DNA of 64,000 nucleotides from a bacterium HR19 (GTDB taxonomy: Bacteria > Calescibacteriota > Calescibacteriia > Calescibacteriales > Calescibacteriaceae): contig BEHV01000003.1 in assembly GCA_002898315.1 (NCBI GenBank), positions 105,626-169,625 on the forward strand, read 5' to 3'. The number at the start of each line of letters is the position of its first letter. Positions within the stretch are counted from its first letter, which is position 1. Shown here in pieces: positions 46,113 through 55,230 of this stretch. The notes under the pieces were generated by a model. It searched no databases. It saw nothing but the letters and a program-made list of their open reading frames with translations, and was not told the origin of the DNA. A program made the position numbers and the translations under genes.

Positions 46113-47846
46113 ATGTATGTAAGGGTAGCTTTATGTCAATTCAACTCAACAGTAGGGGACATTGAAGGGAACGCGGAAAAGATAAAGAGATTTACAGAGA
46201 TAGCGAAGCAAAAAGGAGCAAAGATAATCTGCTTCCCGGAAATGGCTCTGTGTGGATACCCTCCCGAAGACCTCGTTTTCAACCCCAAATTCATTCAAGA
46301 ACAAAAAAGAATAATAGAAGAGGAGTTAGTAGGTTTATCTCGCGATGTTGTTCTGATTTTTGGATTTGTAGACGCAGACGAAGACCTTTTCAACAGCGCC
46401 GCAATAGTATGCAACGGAAAATTTTACTCTTACAGAAAAATTCATCTCCCAAACTACGGGGTATTTGACGAGATGAGATACTTTGCCCCGGGAAAAGAAA
46501 AGCTCATACTTGAAACAAAAGACAAAGTCAAAATAGGTATAACAATTTGCGAAGATATATGGCATCCGACTGAACCTCTTTTGGGAATAGCGGTCGGAGG
46601 TAATGCCGAAATCGTCGTCAATATATCTGCCTCACCGTATCACATATCAAAGCCGAAAATCAGAGAAGATATGATGATAACGCGTGCGCAAGATTACGGT
46701 GTATATATTCTCTTTTGCAATCTCGTAGGCGGGCAAGATGAACTCGTTTTTGACGGCTCATCTTCTATAATCTCTCCATACGGAGATGTCATCTCCCGCG
46801 CTCCTCTGTTTGAAGAATACATCATAGTCAAAAGCATAAACCTATCTGAGGTATACTCAAAAAGAGTTCATGATACAAGACGGAGAAGCGAAAAACCTTC
46901 TGATTTCAAAAAAATCCAGCTTGATATAGAAGTCAAAAGCGAAAAACCACAAAATGAAGATAACGCAAAGTTTGAATTCCCTCAGTGGGAAGAAGAAGTT
47001 CTTAAAGCTCTCATCACAGGGACAAGAGATTACATAAAAAAGAACGGCTTCTCAAAAGCCATAGTCGCGCTATCTGGTGGGATTGACTCTTCTCTCTGCG
47101 CCTGCATAACATCAGAAGCAATAGGAAGCGAAAATGTTCTCGGAATAAGTATGCCATCTCAGTTCTCATCACAACACTCGGTAGAAGACGCCGAAATCCT
47201 CTCTAAAAATCTCGGAATAAAATTCATCAAAATACCAATAAAAAACATCTTTGACTCTTTTATGAAGGAACTCTCCGAACTCTTCGCAGGAACAACATTT
47301 TCAACCGCAGAAGAAAACCTTCAAGCCAGAATAAGAGGAAACATAGCCATGACAATATCAAACAAATTCGGGTATATTTTAATATCTTGTGGAAATAAAA
47401 GCGAGCTGAGCGTTGGATACTCAACATTATACGGAGACCTCGCAGGAGGGTTCGCAATCATAAAAGACATATATAAAACAGATGTCTATAAAATCTCCGA
47501 GTTTTACAACAAAATGAAAGGAAGAGAAATTATACCGAGAAGAGTTTTTGAAAAACCTCCTTCGGCAGAACTGCGCCCAAATCAAAAAGATGAAGATGAC
47601 CTTCCCCCATATAAAATTTTAGATTCTGTTCTAAAACTCTACATAGAAAAAGATATTCCACCAGAGGTAATTCACAAAATAACAGGAGTAGATAAAGATA
47701 CGATAAAGAGGATAATTGAGATGGTTGAGAGAGCTGAATACAAAAGAAGGCAATCCCCACCTGGAATCAAGGTGACCTCACGCGCCTTCGGTAAAGATAG
47801 AAGAATGCCTATAACCAAAAAAATAAACTCCATACTAAAATTCTGA
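46113..47846 (+). CDS. nadE: NAD+ synthase, glutamine-hydrolysing
   Basis: The last step of NAD synthesis, using glutamine-derived ammonia. Two domains are fused: an N-terminal nitrilase-like glutaminase (FPEMALCGYPPEDLV Glu, YRKIHLPNYGVFDE Lys and ITICEDIW Cys) and a C-terminal synthetase with the PP-loop ALSGGIDSSLC near residue 321. A tail with the KRRQSPPGIKVTSRAFG pattern completes the family. The length of 577 is as expected for this form. No neighbour in NAD synthesis; the nicotinate salvage gene is at 22904. Confidence 0.95.
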   Translation: MYVRVALCQFNSTVGDIEGNAEKIKRFTEIAKQKGAKIICFPEMALCGYPPEDLVFNPKFIQEQKRIIEEELVGLSRDVVLIFGFVDADEDLFNSAAIVCNGKFYSYRKIHLPNYGVFDEMRYFAPGKEKLILETKDKVKIGITICEDIWHPTEPLLGIAVGGNAEIVVNISASPYHISKPKIREDMMITRAQDYGVYILFCNLVGGQDELVFDGSSSIISPYGDVISRAPLFEEYIIVKSINLSEVYSKRVHDTRRRSEKPSDFKKIQLDIEVKSEKPQNEDNAKFEFPQWEEEVLKALITGTRDYIKKNGFSKAIVALSGGIDSSLCACITSEAIGSENVLGISMPSQFSSQHSVEDAEILSKNLGIKFIKIPIKNIFDSFMKELSELFAGTTFSTAEENLQARIRGNIAMTISNKFGYILISCGNKSELSVGYSTLYGDLAGGFAIIKDIYKTDVYKISEFYNKMKGREIIPRRVFEKPPSAELRPNQKDEDDLPPYKILDSVLKLYIEKDIPPEVIHKITGVDKDTIKRIIEMVERAEYKRRQSPPGIKVTSRAFGKDRRMPITKKINSILKF

Positions 47847-47931
47847 AAAAATTTTCCTCTGAAAAAATAACAAAATCTGAAATATAAGGATTAAAATCAA
47901 ATTTGAAAGCCGTGAAAAGGAGGATATAAAA

Positions 47932-49085
47932 ATGATTACGAAAAGGTTGAGCTTTTGCATATTAACCATCGGCGGTCCTTTACTGATACAATAGCATTAG
48001 CTTTATCAAAGTGCGCAGGAAAATCGGGAAGCGGTAGCTCATCTGATGGGTCTTCTTCTCAGCAAATAGTAGCAACAAACTTCAAAAGTCCCGAAGACGC
48101 CTATTCAAAAATATCTGGTTCTGCAAACTCTATTTTAACCGCAAGAATACTGACCGCAAGAACCAGCCCTTCGGGAGGTAGCTCAGGCGGAACTATGTCT
48201 GCCCCACAAATCGTAGATATAATTTCAAAATTACCATATACAAAAAAGCTCTCTTTGACAAAAAGATTGTTCGCAAAGCATGAGAGCGATCTTTCATGTG
48301 AGGTTTCATCGTGCGAAGAATTGGAACCTCAATGTGAGAGTGGTTCTGCAAAACTTGAAAGCTGTAATAAACAAGGTAATAAAATTACAGCCGTTGTTTC
48401 AGCAAATAACTGCAAAACCGAAAATATGGTTATTTCCGGCAAAGCAACTTTCATAGAGGAATGCAAAGAATACAACATACCAGAAACCACCATTGCACTC
48501 CCTCAATATTCCGTCACATTTGAAAACGCAAAAATAGAAATATACCAGGAAAATCAGAAAATATATGAATATGAGTTCTCTCCTAAATTTTCTATCTCTG
48601 TTATTTTGTCGGCTTCTTCTTATCAAAATGATGGAGCAAGTATCTCCACTTCCCTTAACTTATCAGGCAACTCAATAGAAAGAGATTTAAAACAGAATAT
48701 TGAGCAGAAAGTAGTGATGGATAACTTTACTGGTATTCTTAACTTTTCTTATGATGAAAACAGCGGAGATTCTCTCTCGTTTGGAGAATTTTCTCTTTCA
48801 TTTTCAGGCAAATACTCAATAAGCACAAATCCCAAGTGGTGTGGAGACGGTGGATTTGAAGTTTCAACACCTGAACCGCTGAAATTTTCTTTTGAGCAGG
48901 AAAATGGAAATCAAGTATGTCCAAAACAAGGAAAGCTTAGAATAAATAACTCCGAGGTGAGATTTGACGGGAATAGCGTAAAAATCTCGGTAGATGGTCA
49001 GGAAAAAACCTTGACCTGTGATGAATTTTTAAACTCTTGTCCATACCCACTAAAAGGTCCTCTACAAGCTATAAGTGAAATGTAA
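47932..49085 (+). CDS. Cys-rich lipoprotein, family A member 2, with a frameshifted signal peptide
   Basis: A strong AAGGAGGA lies before the ATG at 47932, whose frame reads MITKRLSFCILTIGGPLLI and then stops after one more codon. The rest, from about 47988, continues one frame over as TIALALSKCAGKSGSGS through to the stop at 49085. Joined, this is a perfect lipoprotein signal with the Cys of SKCAG as lipid anchor, so a base is missing near 47986-47988. The body has SCEVSSCEELEPQCES, ESCNK, NNCKTENM followed by ISGKATF, and beta-rich strands with CGDGG and a late TCDEFLNSC. Similar pattern to 33476 and 51398. Function unknown; possibly inactive here. Confidence 0.65.
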
Positions 49086-49102
49086 TCAAAACCGATAATG
49101 TT

Positions 49103-50230
49103 CTATGATATTCTCGGCTTTCTGTAGTATCCCATACCTTCTTCAACAACGAGCGACTTTATCTCAAGCGAAATAAGAGCAGATAAAACAACAGAGGGGT
49201 CAAGAGATGTTTTCTTGATTATCTCATCTATATGGAGCGATGTTTCAGAATCAAGAACAGATAAAATTTTTTCTTCTTCTTCCGAAATATCTGGTCTTTT
49301 TATCTCAACAAAGGGTGTGATGAGACCAAATGTTTCTCTCACATCTTTACGAGAGAGGTCTGGTATGATACGAGATATTATGTCATCGGGTGATTCGGCG
49401 AGGAAAGCGCCGTCTTTTATGAGCTTATTTGTTCCCTGCGATTTTTTTGATGTTATGTTTCCCGGGACTGCGAATACATCTCTTCCGTAATCTACAGCGA
49501 GGTAAGCGGTTATAAGTGCGCCTGATTTTTCAGGTGCTTCTGTAACTAAAACCGCCTTTGAAATTCCAGCAATTATTCTGTTTCTTCTCGGGAAATTTTC
49601 GGGAGCAGAAGCCACCCCAGGAGGGAACTCAGATATTATCGCTCCACCCCTATCAAGTATTTCTTTCGCAAGAGATATATTGGAAGCAGGATATATGTTC
49701 TCAATAGATGAACCCAAAACAGCCCATGTCTTCCCCCCGCTTTCAATAGCAGATTTATGAGCAAAAGTATCAATACCCACCGCAAGACCGGAAACGATGC
49801 ATACCCCAATCATAGAAAGAGTTGAAGAGAAAATTTTTGTAACCTCAACTCCATAAGAAGAAGGTTTTCTTGTGCCAACAACTCCGACGCAGAGCATAGA
49901 TTTACTCAGCTCTCCCTTATAAAAGATGCAGAGTGGTGGGTCTGGAATTTTCCGCAAAAGCTCGGGATACCTATCTTCTTCCTCGTAGCACAATACACTT
50001 TGCCCTAATCTGGCAGAAAGTTTCAGTTCGTCTTCAACTTCTTTCCACCTGTTAAATTTTTTTATGTTTTCTGCAACGAATTTTCCTGCAACCTGCTCAA
50101 TTTTCACCCTGTCAGCAGAAAAAACATTTTTCGCTGAACCAAAAAAATCTATCAACCTTTTTCCTATTATTGAGCCAACTCCTCTTACTTTTGTCAAAGC
50201 CAAAGAATAAAAAGCTGACTCCCCGAACAT
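49103..50230 (-). CDS. dprA: DNA-processing protein DprA
   Basis: DprA loads RecA on incoming single-stranded DNA in natural transformation. The N-terminal part has a helix-hairpin-helix-like VRGVGSIIGKRL, the Rossmann-fold core has VVGTRKPSSYG, SGLAVGIDTFAH, FPPGVASAPENFPRRNRIIAG and the GALITAYLAVDYGRDV, and the C-terminal winged helix is present (about 310-375). It is close to full length at 375 residues. No other competence gene is next to it; it is single and between two lipoprotein genes. Confidence 0.93.
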   Translation of the reverse strand: MFGESAFYSLALTKVRGVGSIIGKRLIDFFGSAKNVFSADRVKIEQVAGKFVAENIKKFNRWKEVEDELKLSARLGQSVLCYEEEDRYPELLRKIPDPPLCIFYKGELSKSMLCVGVVGTRKPSSYGVEVTKIFSSTLSMIGVCIVSGLAVGIDTFAHKSAIESGGKTWAVLGSSIENIYPASNISLAKEILDRGGAIISEFPPGVASAPENFPRRNRIIAGISKAVLVTEAPEKSGALITAYLAVDYGRDVFAVPGNITSKKSQGTNKLIKDGAFLAESPDDIISRIIPDLSRKDVRETFGLITPFVEIKRPDISEEEEKILSVLDSETSLHIDEIIKKTSLDPSVVLSALISLEIKSLVVEEGMGYYRKPRIS

Positions 50231-50330
50231 ACCTTACTATAAAAAATTATAAAATAAGGGAGAGAAATGCAAAAGAAAATCAAATTGAACAAAACAAAAA
50301 CCCCGAAAAAAATAAATAAAAAGATATTGA

Positions 50331-51380
50331 ATGGAGCTTCAGGAGAAGGAGAAAAAAATCGTAGAGGTAATACGCGCACTCAAAAAAGTCAATTACCCCG
50401 GGTATTCCAGAGATATAATATCCTTCGGATTCCTGAAAAAAATTGATTTAGATGATAACTTTGAACTATTTCTTGACCTTGAAGTATCAACCGGAAAAGA
50501 AGAGGTCGTAAAAGAGATAGAAGAGAAAGTCAGGCAAGCCCTGAGCGAAATAAAATGGATAAATAAACTCAACCTTTCGGTAAGGAAAAAAGAGGTATTC
50601 ACAAGACAGAAAATACCTATAAAAGGCAAGGCGATAGCAATATACTCAACGAAAGGTGGAGTTGGGAAATCAACAATTGCGGTAAACTTAGCATATACAC
50701 TTCACCTTTTAGGGCTTAAAACATCTCTACTTGACCTTGATGTGCATGGACCATCAATACCCAAAATGACAGCTACGATTGACTACGAGCCATATTCTCC
50801 CGACGGTAAGAGCATAATGCCCGCAGAAAAAAACGGAGTAAAAATTATGTCCCTCGGATACATGGCAAAGGGAGACACAGCGGTCGTGTGGAGAGGACCT
50901 ATGGTCATAAAAGCATTCAGAACTCTGCTCTTTTCAACACTGTGGCCGGATACAGAAATTTTAGTTATAGACCTTCCGCCTGGCTCGGGAGATGTTCAGC
51001 TTTCCCTCGCACAGGAAGCAAAAATAGATTCAATAGTTATGATAACCACACCGCAGGAGGTCGCTCTTGAAGATGTCAGAAGAGGAATTTCAATGTTCAG
51101 AAAACTCGGCGTCCCAATAGCAGGAATAATTGAAAATATGTCATATTTTGAGTGTGAATGCGGAAGAAAACACTACATCTTCGGAAAAGGTGGGGGAGAG
51201 AAATTAGCAAAGGAATACGGTATTGAAGTAATCGGTCAGATACCAATAGACCCTCTCCTTATGTCATATTCTGACACCGGCAATATCTTTGTTCTCCAAA
51301 ACTCAGAATCAAAAACAAAAGAAGCGTTTTTTCAGATAGCGGGAAAAATTTTAGAAAAACTAAATATAAAAACACATTAA
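50331..51380 (+). CDS. Mrp/NBP35-type ATP-binding protein (iron-sulfur carrier)
   Basis: A ParA/MinD-like P-loop ATPase of the ApbC/Mrp family that carries Fe-S clusters. An N-terminal MIP18-like domain (about 1-85, with VNYPGYSRDIISFGF) precedes the ATPase: KGGVGKST at 108-115, LDLDVHGPSIPKM, VIDLPPGSGDVQL, TTPQEVALEDVRRG. Near residue 262, ECECGRKHYIFG has the cluster-binding Cys pair, spaced CxC rather than the common CxxC. The length of 349 residues is normal. Confidence 0.92.
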   Translation: MELQEKEKKIVEVIRALKKVNYPGYSRDIISFGFLKKIDLDDNFELFLDLEVSTGKEEVVKEIEEKVRQALSEIKWINKLNLSVRKKEVFTRQKIPIKGKAIAIYSTKGGVGKSTIAVNLAYTLHLLGLKTSLLDLDVHGPSIPKMTATIDYEPYSPDGKSIMPAEKNGVKIMSLGYMAKGDTAVVWRGPMVIKAFRTLLFSTLWPDTEILVIDLPPGSGDVQLSLAQEAKIDSIVMITTPQEVALEDVRRGISMFRKLGVPIAGIIENMSYFECECGRKHYIFGKGGGEKLAKEYGIEVIGQIPIDPLLMSYSDTGNIFVLQNSESKTKEAFFQIAGKILEKLNIKTH

Positions 51381-51397
51381 GCCGGAATCAAATCCTC

Positions 51398-52510
51398 GTG
51401 ATAACTATAAAAAAATTTTATCTTTTGTTTGTCATCTCAATAATTCAATTTTCATGCGGTAAAAAAGAAAGCGAATCTCAATCAGAAAAACTGAAAAATC
51501 TTATAATTTCAGAAGGGAAAAAGGTAGCAAAACCAGATGAAGACCTCATCTCGTCAAAAATAGTTCAACACATATTCAGAGATTATCTCAAAAACATAAC
51601 CGATATATATTATTATGAGGGTTTAACAGAGGAGCAGATAAAGTTAGACCTGAACCTGTTTTTCGTTAATGAAAATGTTTATCTTTTACCTTTCAACTGC
51701 GGAAAAAATATCTCCTGTCCGAAAATAAAATGCAATATTTCTGAAAACACATCAAATATAGAAGTAGAAGGAAATTGCTTCAACGACTTTTTTGTTTTTC
51801 TCGGAAAATCAAAATTCAGCTCAAAATCAGAAAAAAGCAACTCACGATTAGAATTTGAATACAAAGCAGAATTCCAAAACTGGGAGATAAAAATCGTAGG
51901 AAAAGAAGAATACATAGATTACATAGGAAACGTAATTTTTTCTCTATCAAGAGGAGATGAGAATTTCAAAGCGCAAAGGAGCATAAATTTAGACGGCATA
52001 GTCAATTCAGAATACTTCGGATATTCAGGATTGAAATTTCAGCAGATTTTTGAACACCAATCTTTCGCTTCCGCATCCACAAAATCTATAACACAAAAAC
52101 TATATGAATACAGAAATCCCTTCTGTGTCATAATAATATCAGATGAGAAAAATCCACAATTTGCATGTTCAAGGGACTTCACAGCAAGAGAAATCTCTAT
52201 TTACGAAAACCGCGAAGATGAAGAAAGAACAGTTCTTGAAATAATCGGGAAAGAGTTTGATACTTTTAAAATTGGGGATGAGTTGAGATGGGTTTCAACA
52301 GAACAAGACATAAAAATAGAATTCAATCAAAAAAAGTGCAGAAAAATTGATGGGAACTTAAAAATAAGCTCTGAAAAAGAAGAACTGAACTCCATATTTA
52401 TTCAAAAAACCTTTGAAAATAGGGAGTGCGATCTAACTTGTCCATCAAAATGGGAATACAAAGTTGAGGGGAGAACATATCAGGGAACGGGTTGCATATT
52501 TGAGAAATGA
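51398..52510 (+). CDS. Cys-rich lipoprotein, family A member 3
   Basis: A 370-residue lipoprotein, starting at a GTG. The signal peptide FYLLFVISIIQF ends in the lipobox Cys of FSCGKKE. A polar region follows (about 25-100), then FNCGKNISCPKIKCN, GNCFNDF and FLGKSKF, and a long strand-rich body with the motif EVKNPFC-like NPFCVI and CSRDF, and at the C-terminus KKCRKIDGNLK, ENRECDLTCP and TGCIF. The order of Cys and the GK.F strand match 33476 and 47932. It begins 17 nt after mrp. No function known. Confidence 0.65.
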   Translation: MITIKKFYLLFVISIIQFSCGKKESESQSEKLKNLIISEGKKVAKPDEDLISSKIVQHIFRDYLKNITDIYYYEGLTEEQIKLDLNLFFVNENVYLLPFNCGKNISCPKIKCNISENTSNIEVEGNCFNDFFVFLGKSKFSSKSEKSNSRLEFEYKAEFQNWEIKIVGKEEYIDYIGNVIFSLSRGDENFKAQRSINLDGIVNSEYFGYSGLKFQQIFEHQSFASASTKSITQKLYEYRNPFCVIIISDEKNPQFACSRDFTAREISIYENREDEERTVLEIIGKEFDTFKIGDELRWVSTEQDIKIEFNQKKCRKIDGNLKISSEKEELNSIFIQKTFENRECDLTCPSKWEYKVEGRTYQGTGCIFEK

Positions 52511-52517
52511 AGATTTT

Positions 52518-53897
52518 TTATGACGAGATAAAGTTGAGAGCATCTTCAAGAGCTTTCATTTTGCTTTCTGTCTCAAAAAACTCCCTTTCAGGTTGAGAGT
52601 AAAAGACAATTCCTGCTCCTGCCTGTATTCTCATTTTATTTTTGTTGAAGAAAGCAGTCCTTATAAGTATTGCGGTATCTATGTTTCCATCAGCAGAGAA
52701 ATATCCGACTGCACCGGCATAAGGACCTCTTTTTTCTTTTTCAAGTTCGGCTATTATCTTGGCCGCCTCTATTTTTGGAGCACCGACAACTGTTCCCGCT
52801 GGAAAAGCACCTCTGAAAACCTCAAACTCACTCACCCCTTCCCTGACCTCACCTTCAACCTCAGAAACAATATGCATGACCCGAGAGTATTTTTCTATTA
52901 TTGCGAACTTCTTGACCTTCACCGTTCCGGGAGAACATACTCTCCCAAGGTCATTCCTTGCAAGGTCAACAAGCATAACATGTTCTGCCATCTCCTTCTC
53001 ATCAGAAAGAAGTTCCAACTCAAGTTTTTTATCTTCTTCTTCTGTTTCTCCTCTTCTTCTCGTTCCCGCTATGGGGCGGACCTCCGCTTTCCTACCCTCA
53101 ACTCTTACAAGAACTTCGGGAGAAGTTCCAACTATCTTTATATCTCCGAAATCAAGAATATACATATAAGGAGAAGGATTTTTCAACCTCAGGATTCTAT
53201 AAAAAGATAGAGCGTTGGCATCTGAAAGCTCAAACTCTTTGGCTCTTGACAAAACAACCTGAATACAATCCCCATCATATATCCTCTTTATGGCTTTGCT
53301 GACAATATCTTCAAACTCTTTTTTTTCGGTCTTATCAGAAACTCTATTTACCTTTATTTTAGGGACCTCTGGATTCACACTTTGGCGCGAGACCTTCAAT
53401 ATATCACTTATACTCACATCCTCTGAAACAAGAATAACATCTTTTTTCACATTATCAAATATCAAAAAGTTTGGAGTAAAGACCAAAATAGAATCAGGGA
53501 AACCCGCATCTTCTTTCCCAGAAAATGTATCTAATTTTTCAAATTCAGAGAAGACATCGTAGCTTATGTATCCTACAAGCCCAAATGGTAATCTGTTTAT
53601 ACCTTCGCTTTTTTTAAAGTCATCAAGAAAAGCAAAGTATTTTGATTTGATTTCATGCATTTTCTCACCGATAAGGTCAATAAGCGAGGATTTTTTTGTG
53701 TTCTTTTGTGATTCTTTAATGCTGTATATTATTTTCATTTTTGGTTCTCCGAAGCCCAAAAAAGAGTATCTTCCCCACTTTTCCTGCTCCTCAGCACTTT
53801 CAAGGAGATAAATTGGATTGAAGCCAGATTGCTTTAACTTCATAAAAAGAGAAATTGGCGTCTCAGTATCAAGAAGAACCTTCTGATATTTTATCAT
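52518..53897 (-). CDS. trpE: Anthranilate synthase component I
   Basis: It makes anthranilate from chorismate with the TrpG glutaminase. Conserved features: FLGFGEPKM and LLESAEE (the Trp-feedback region), and the chorismate-binding core with VLSRAKEFEL, YILDFGDIKIVGTSPEVL, RPIAGTRRRGETEEED, MLVDLARNDLGRV, RGAFPAGTVVGAPK and AGAVGYFS. At 459 residues it is normal. It may be TrpE or the related PabB; the TSPE start of the core and the LLES leader favour TrpE. No trpG or trpD is adjacent. It is convergent with the lipoprotein gene. Confidence 0.88.
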   Translation of the reverse strand: MIKYQKVLLDTETPISLFMKLKQSGFNPIYLLESAEEQEKWGRYSFLGFGEPKMKIIYSIKESQKNTKKSSLIDLIGEKMHEIKSKYFAFLDDFKKSEGINRLPFGLVGYISYDVFSEFEKLDTFSGKEDAGFPDSILVFTPNFLIFDNVKKDVILVSEDVSISDILKVSRQSVNPEVPKIKVNRVSDKTEKKEFEDIVSKAIKRIYDGDCIQVVLSRAKEFELSDANALSFYRILRLKNPSPYMYILDFGDIKIVGTSPEVLVRVEGRKAEVRPIAGTRRRGETEEEDKKLELELLSDEKEMAEHVMLVDLARNDLGRVCSPGTVKVKKFAIIEKYSRVMHIVSEVEGEVREGVSEFEVFRGAFPAGTVVGAPKIEAAKIIAELEKEKRGPYAGAVGYFSADGNIDTAILIRTAFFNKNKMRIQAGAGIVFYSQPEREFFETESKMKALEDALNFISS

Positions 53898-53994
53898 AGC
53901 TTAAAACTTTAACTATAAGATAAACACTCATAAATTATGAGAAAAATTGCAGGTAAGGGGAAAGAGATATAAAAAACGAAAAAGGAATTCAATT

Positions 53995-55176
53995 TCAGTA
54001 TATTTCAAGCAATCTTTTTGCTATCACTTCTTCCTGAATTTCAGATGTACCTTCAAATATTTTGAAAAGTCGCCCATCTCTCCAATATCTTTCTATCTCA
54101 TATTCTTTTGAGTATCCGTATCCTCCGAATATCTGCATAGCTTCTGAGGTGACATATTCAACCATTTCTGCGGCGAAAAGTTTAGCCATTCCAGCTTCAA
54201 GGTCGCACCTTTTTCCTGTATCTTTCATTCTGCAAGCGTAGTATGTGAGTTGTCTTGCTGCTTCTATATATGTCATCATTTTAGCGAGTTTAGAGCGTAT
54301 AAGCTGAAAATCAGCTATTGGTTTTCCGAACTGATATCTTTCTTTTGCGTATTTTACTGCGAGTTCAAAGGCGCCCTGTGCGACCCCAATAGCCCTCGCT
54401 GCTGTCTGAATCCTCGCCGACTCATAAGTTGCCATAAGCTGATAAAAACCCTTGCCCGGCTCACCACCAAGAAGGTTTTCATCCGGAACAAAACAATCTT
54501 CAAAGTGCAGAGTCCAGCAGTGCATACCGTGATACCCAACTGTCTCTATAAGCTCACCGTGTATATTCGGGTGTTTTATTTTCTCATGAGCTTCCGATGG
54601 TTCTTTCTCAACAATAAAAATTGACAGCCCAAGATGTCTTTTTGGTGGATTAGGGTCAGTTCTCGCAAGGACAACAAGTATATTTGCTCTGTTTGCAAAT
54701 GTGCACCAAGTTTTTGTTCCGTTCAGAATCCATCCACCTTTTACTTTTTCGGCTTTGAGTTTCATACCAGCTGTATCACTTCCAGCATTTGGTTCAGTAA
54801 AAGCGGCAGCGGCAAAAATTTCTCCGCGAGCAAGAGATGGAAGATACTTTTTCTTCTGCTCCTCCAAACCATTATTCAGAAGGAGAGTTTCAGCTATTAA
54901 ATTTCGCGTCATAACACTTCCGACAGAGAGCCAGACCCGAGAAAGTTCTTCGGCAACAATAGCCATACTCATATAGTCAAGCCCCAATCCTCCCCATTCC
55001 TCCGGAACGAGTATTCCGAAATAACCAAGCTCAGCCATCTTTTTCAATACATCCCATGGTATATCTTTATCTTCTCTATCATATTTGTGAGCTATGGGTT
55101 TTACCTCGCTTTCAGCAAACTCTCTGACCTGCCTTCGTATCTCTTCATAGAACTTTCCATCTCTTATCACTTCCAT
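53995..55176 (-). CDS. Acyl-CoA dehydrogenase
   Basis: A flavoenzyme of the acyl-CoA dehydrogenase family. The N-terminal helical domain has GYFGILVPEEWGGLGLDYM, FAAAAFTEPNAGSDTAGM, the FAD-binding TKTWCTFANRANI, and the C-terminal helical domain AVKYAKERYQFGKPI, with MQIFGGYGYSKEYEIERYWRDGR and the catalytic Glu in KIFEGTSEIQ. The length of 393 is normal for short-chain or branched acyl-CoA dehydrogenases. A strong Shine-Dalgarno AGGAGGTGAG lies before the ATG. No etf genes are next to it. Confidence 0.92.
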   Translation of the reverse strand: MEVIRDGKFYEEIRRQVREFAESEVKPIAHKYDREDKDIPWDVLKKMAELGYFGILVPEEWGGLGLDYMSMAIVAEELSRVWLSVGSVMTRNLIAETLLLNNGLEEQKKKYLPSLARGEIFAAAAFTEPNAGSDTAGMKLKAEKVKGGWILNGTKTWCTFANRANILVVLARTDPNPPKRHLGLSIFIVEKEPSEAHEKIKHPNIHGELIETVGYHGMHCWTLHFEDCFVPDENLLGGEPGKGFYQLMATYESARIQTAARAIGVAQGAFELAVKYAKERYQFGKPIADFQLIRSKLAKMMTYIEAARQLTYYACRMKDTGKRCDLEAGMAKLFAAEMVEYVTSEAMQIFGGYGYSKEYEIERYWRDGRLFKIFEGTSEIQEEVIAKRLLEIY

Positions 55177-55230
55177 ATTCTCACCTCCTCAACAGTTTAT
55201 AGCTAATAGTTTATATTTGTTAGGAAATGG

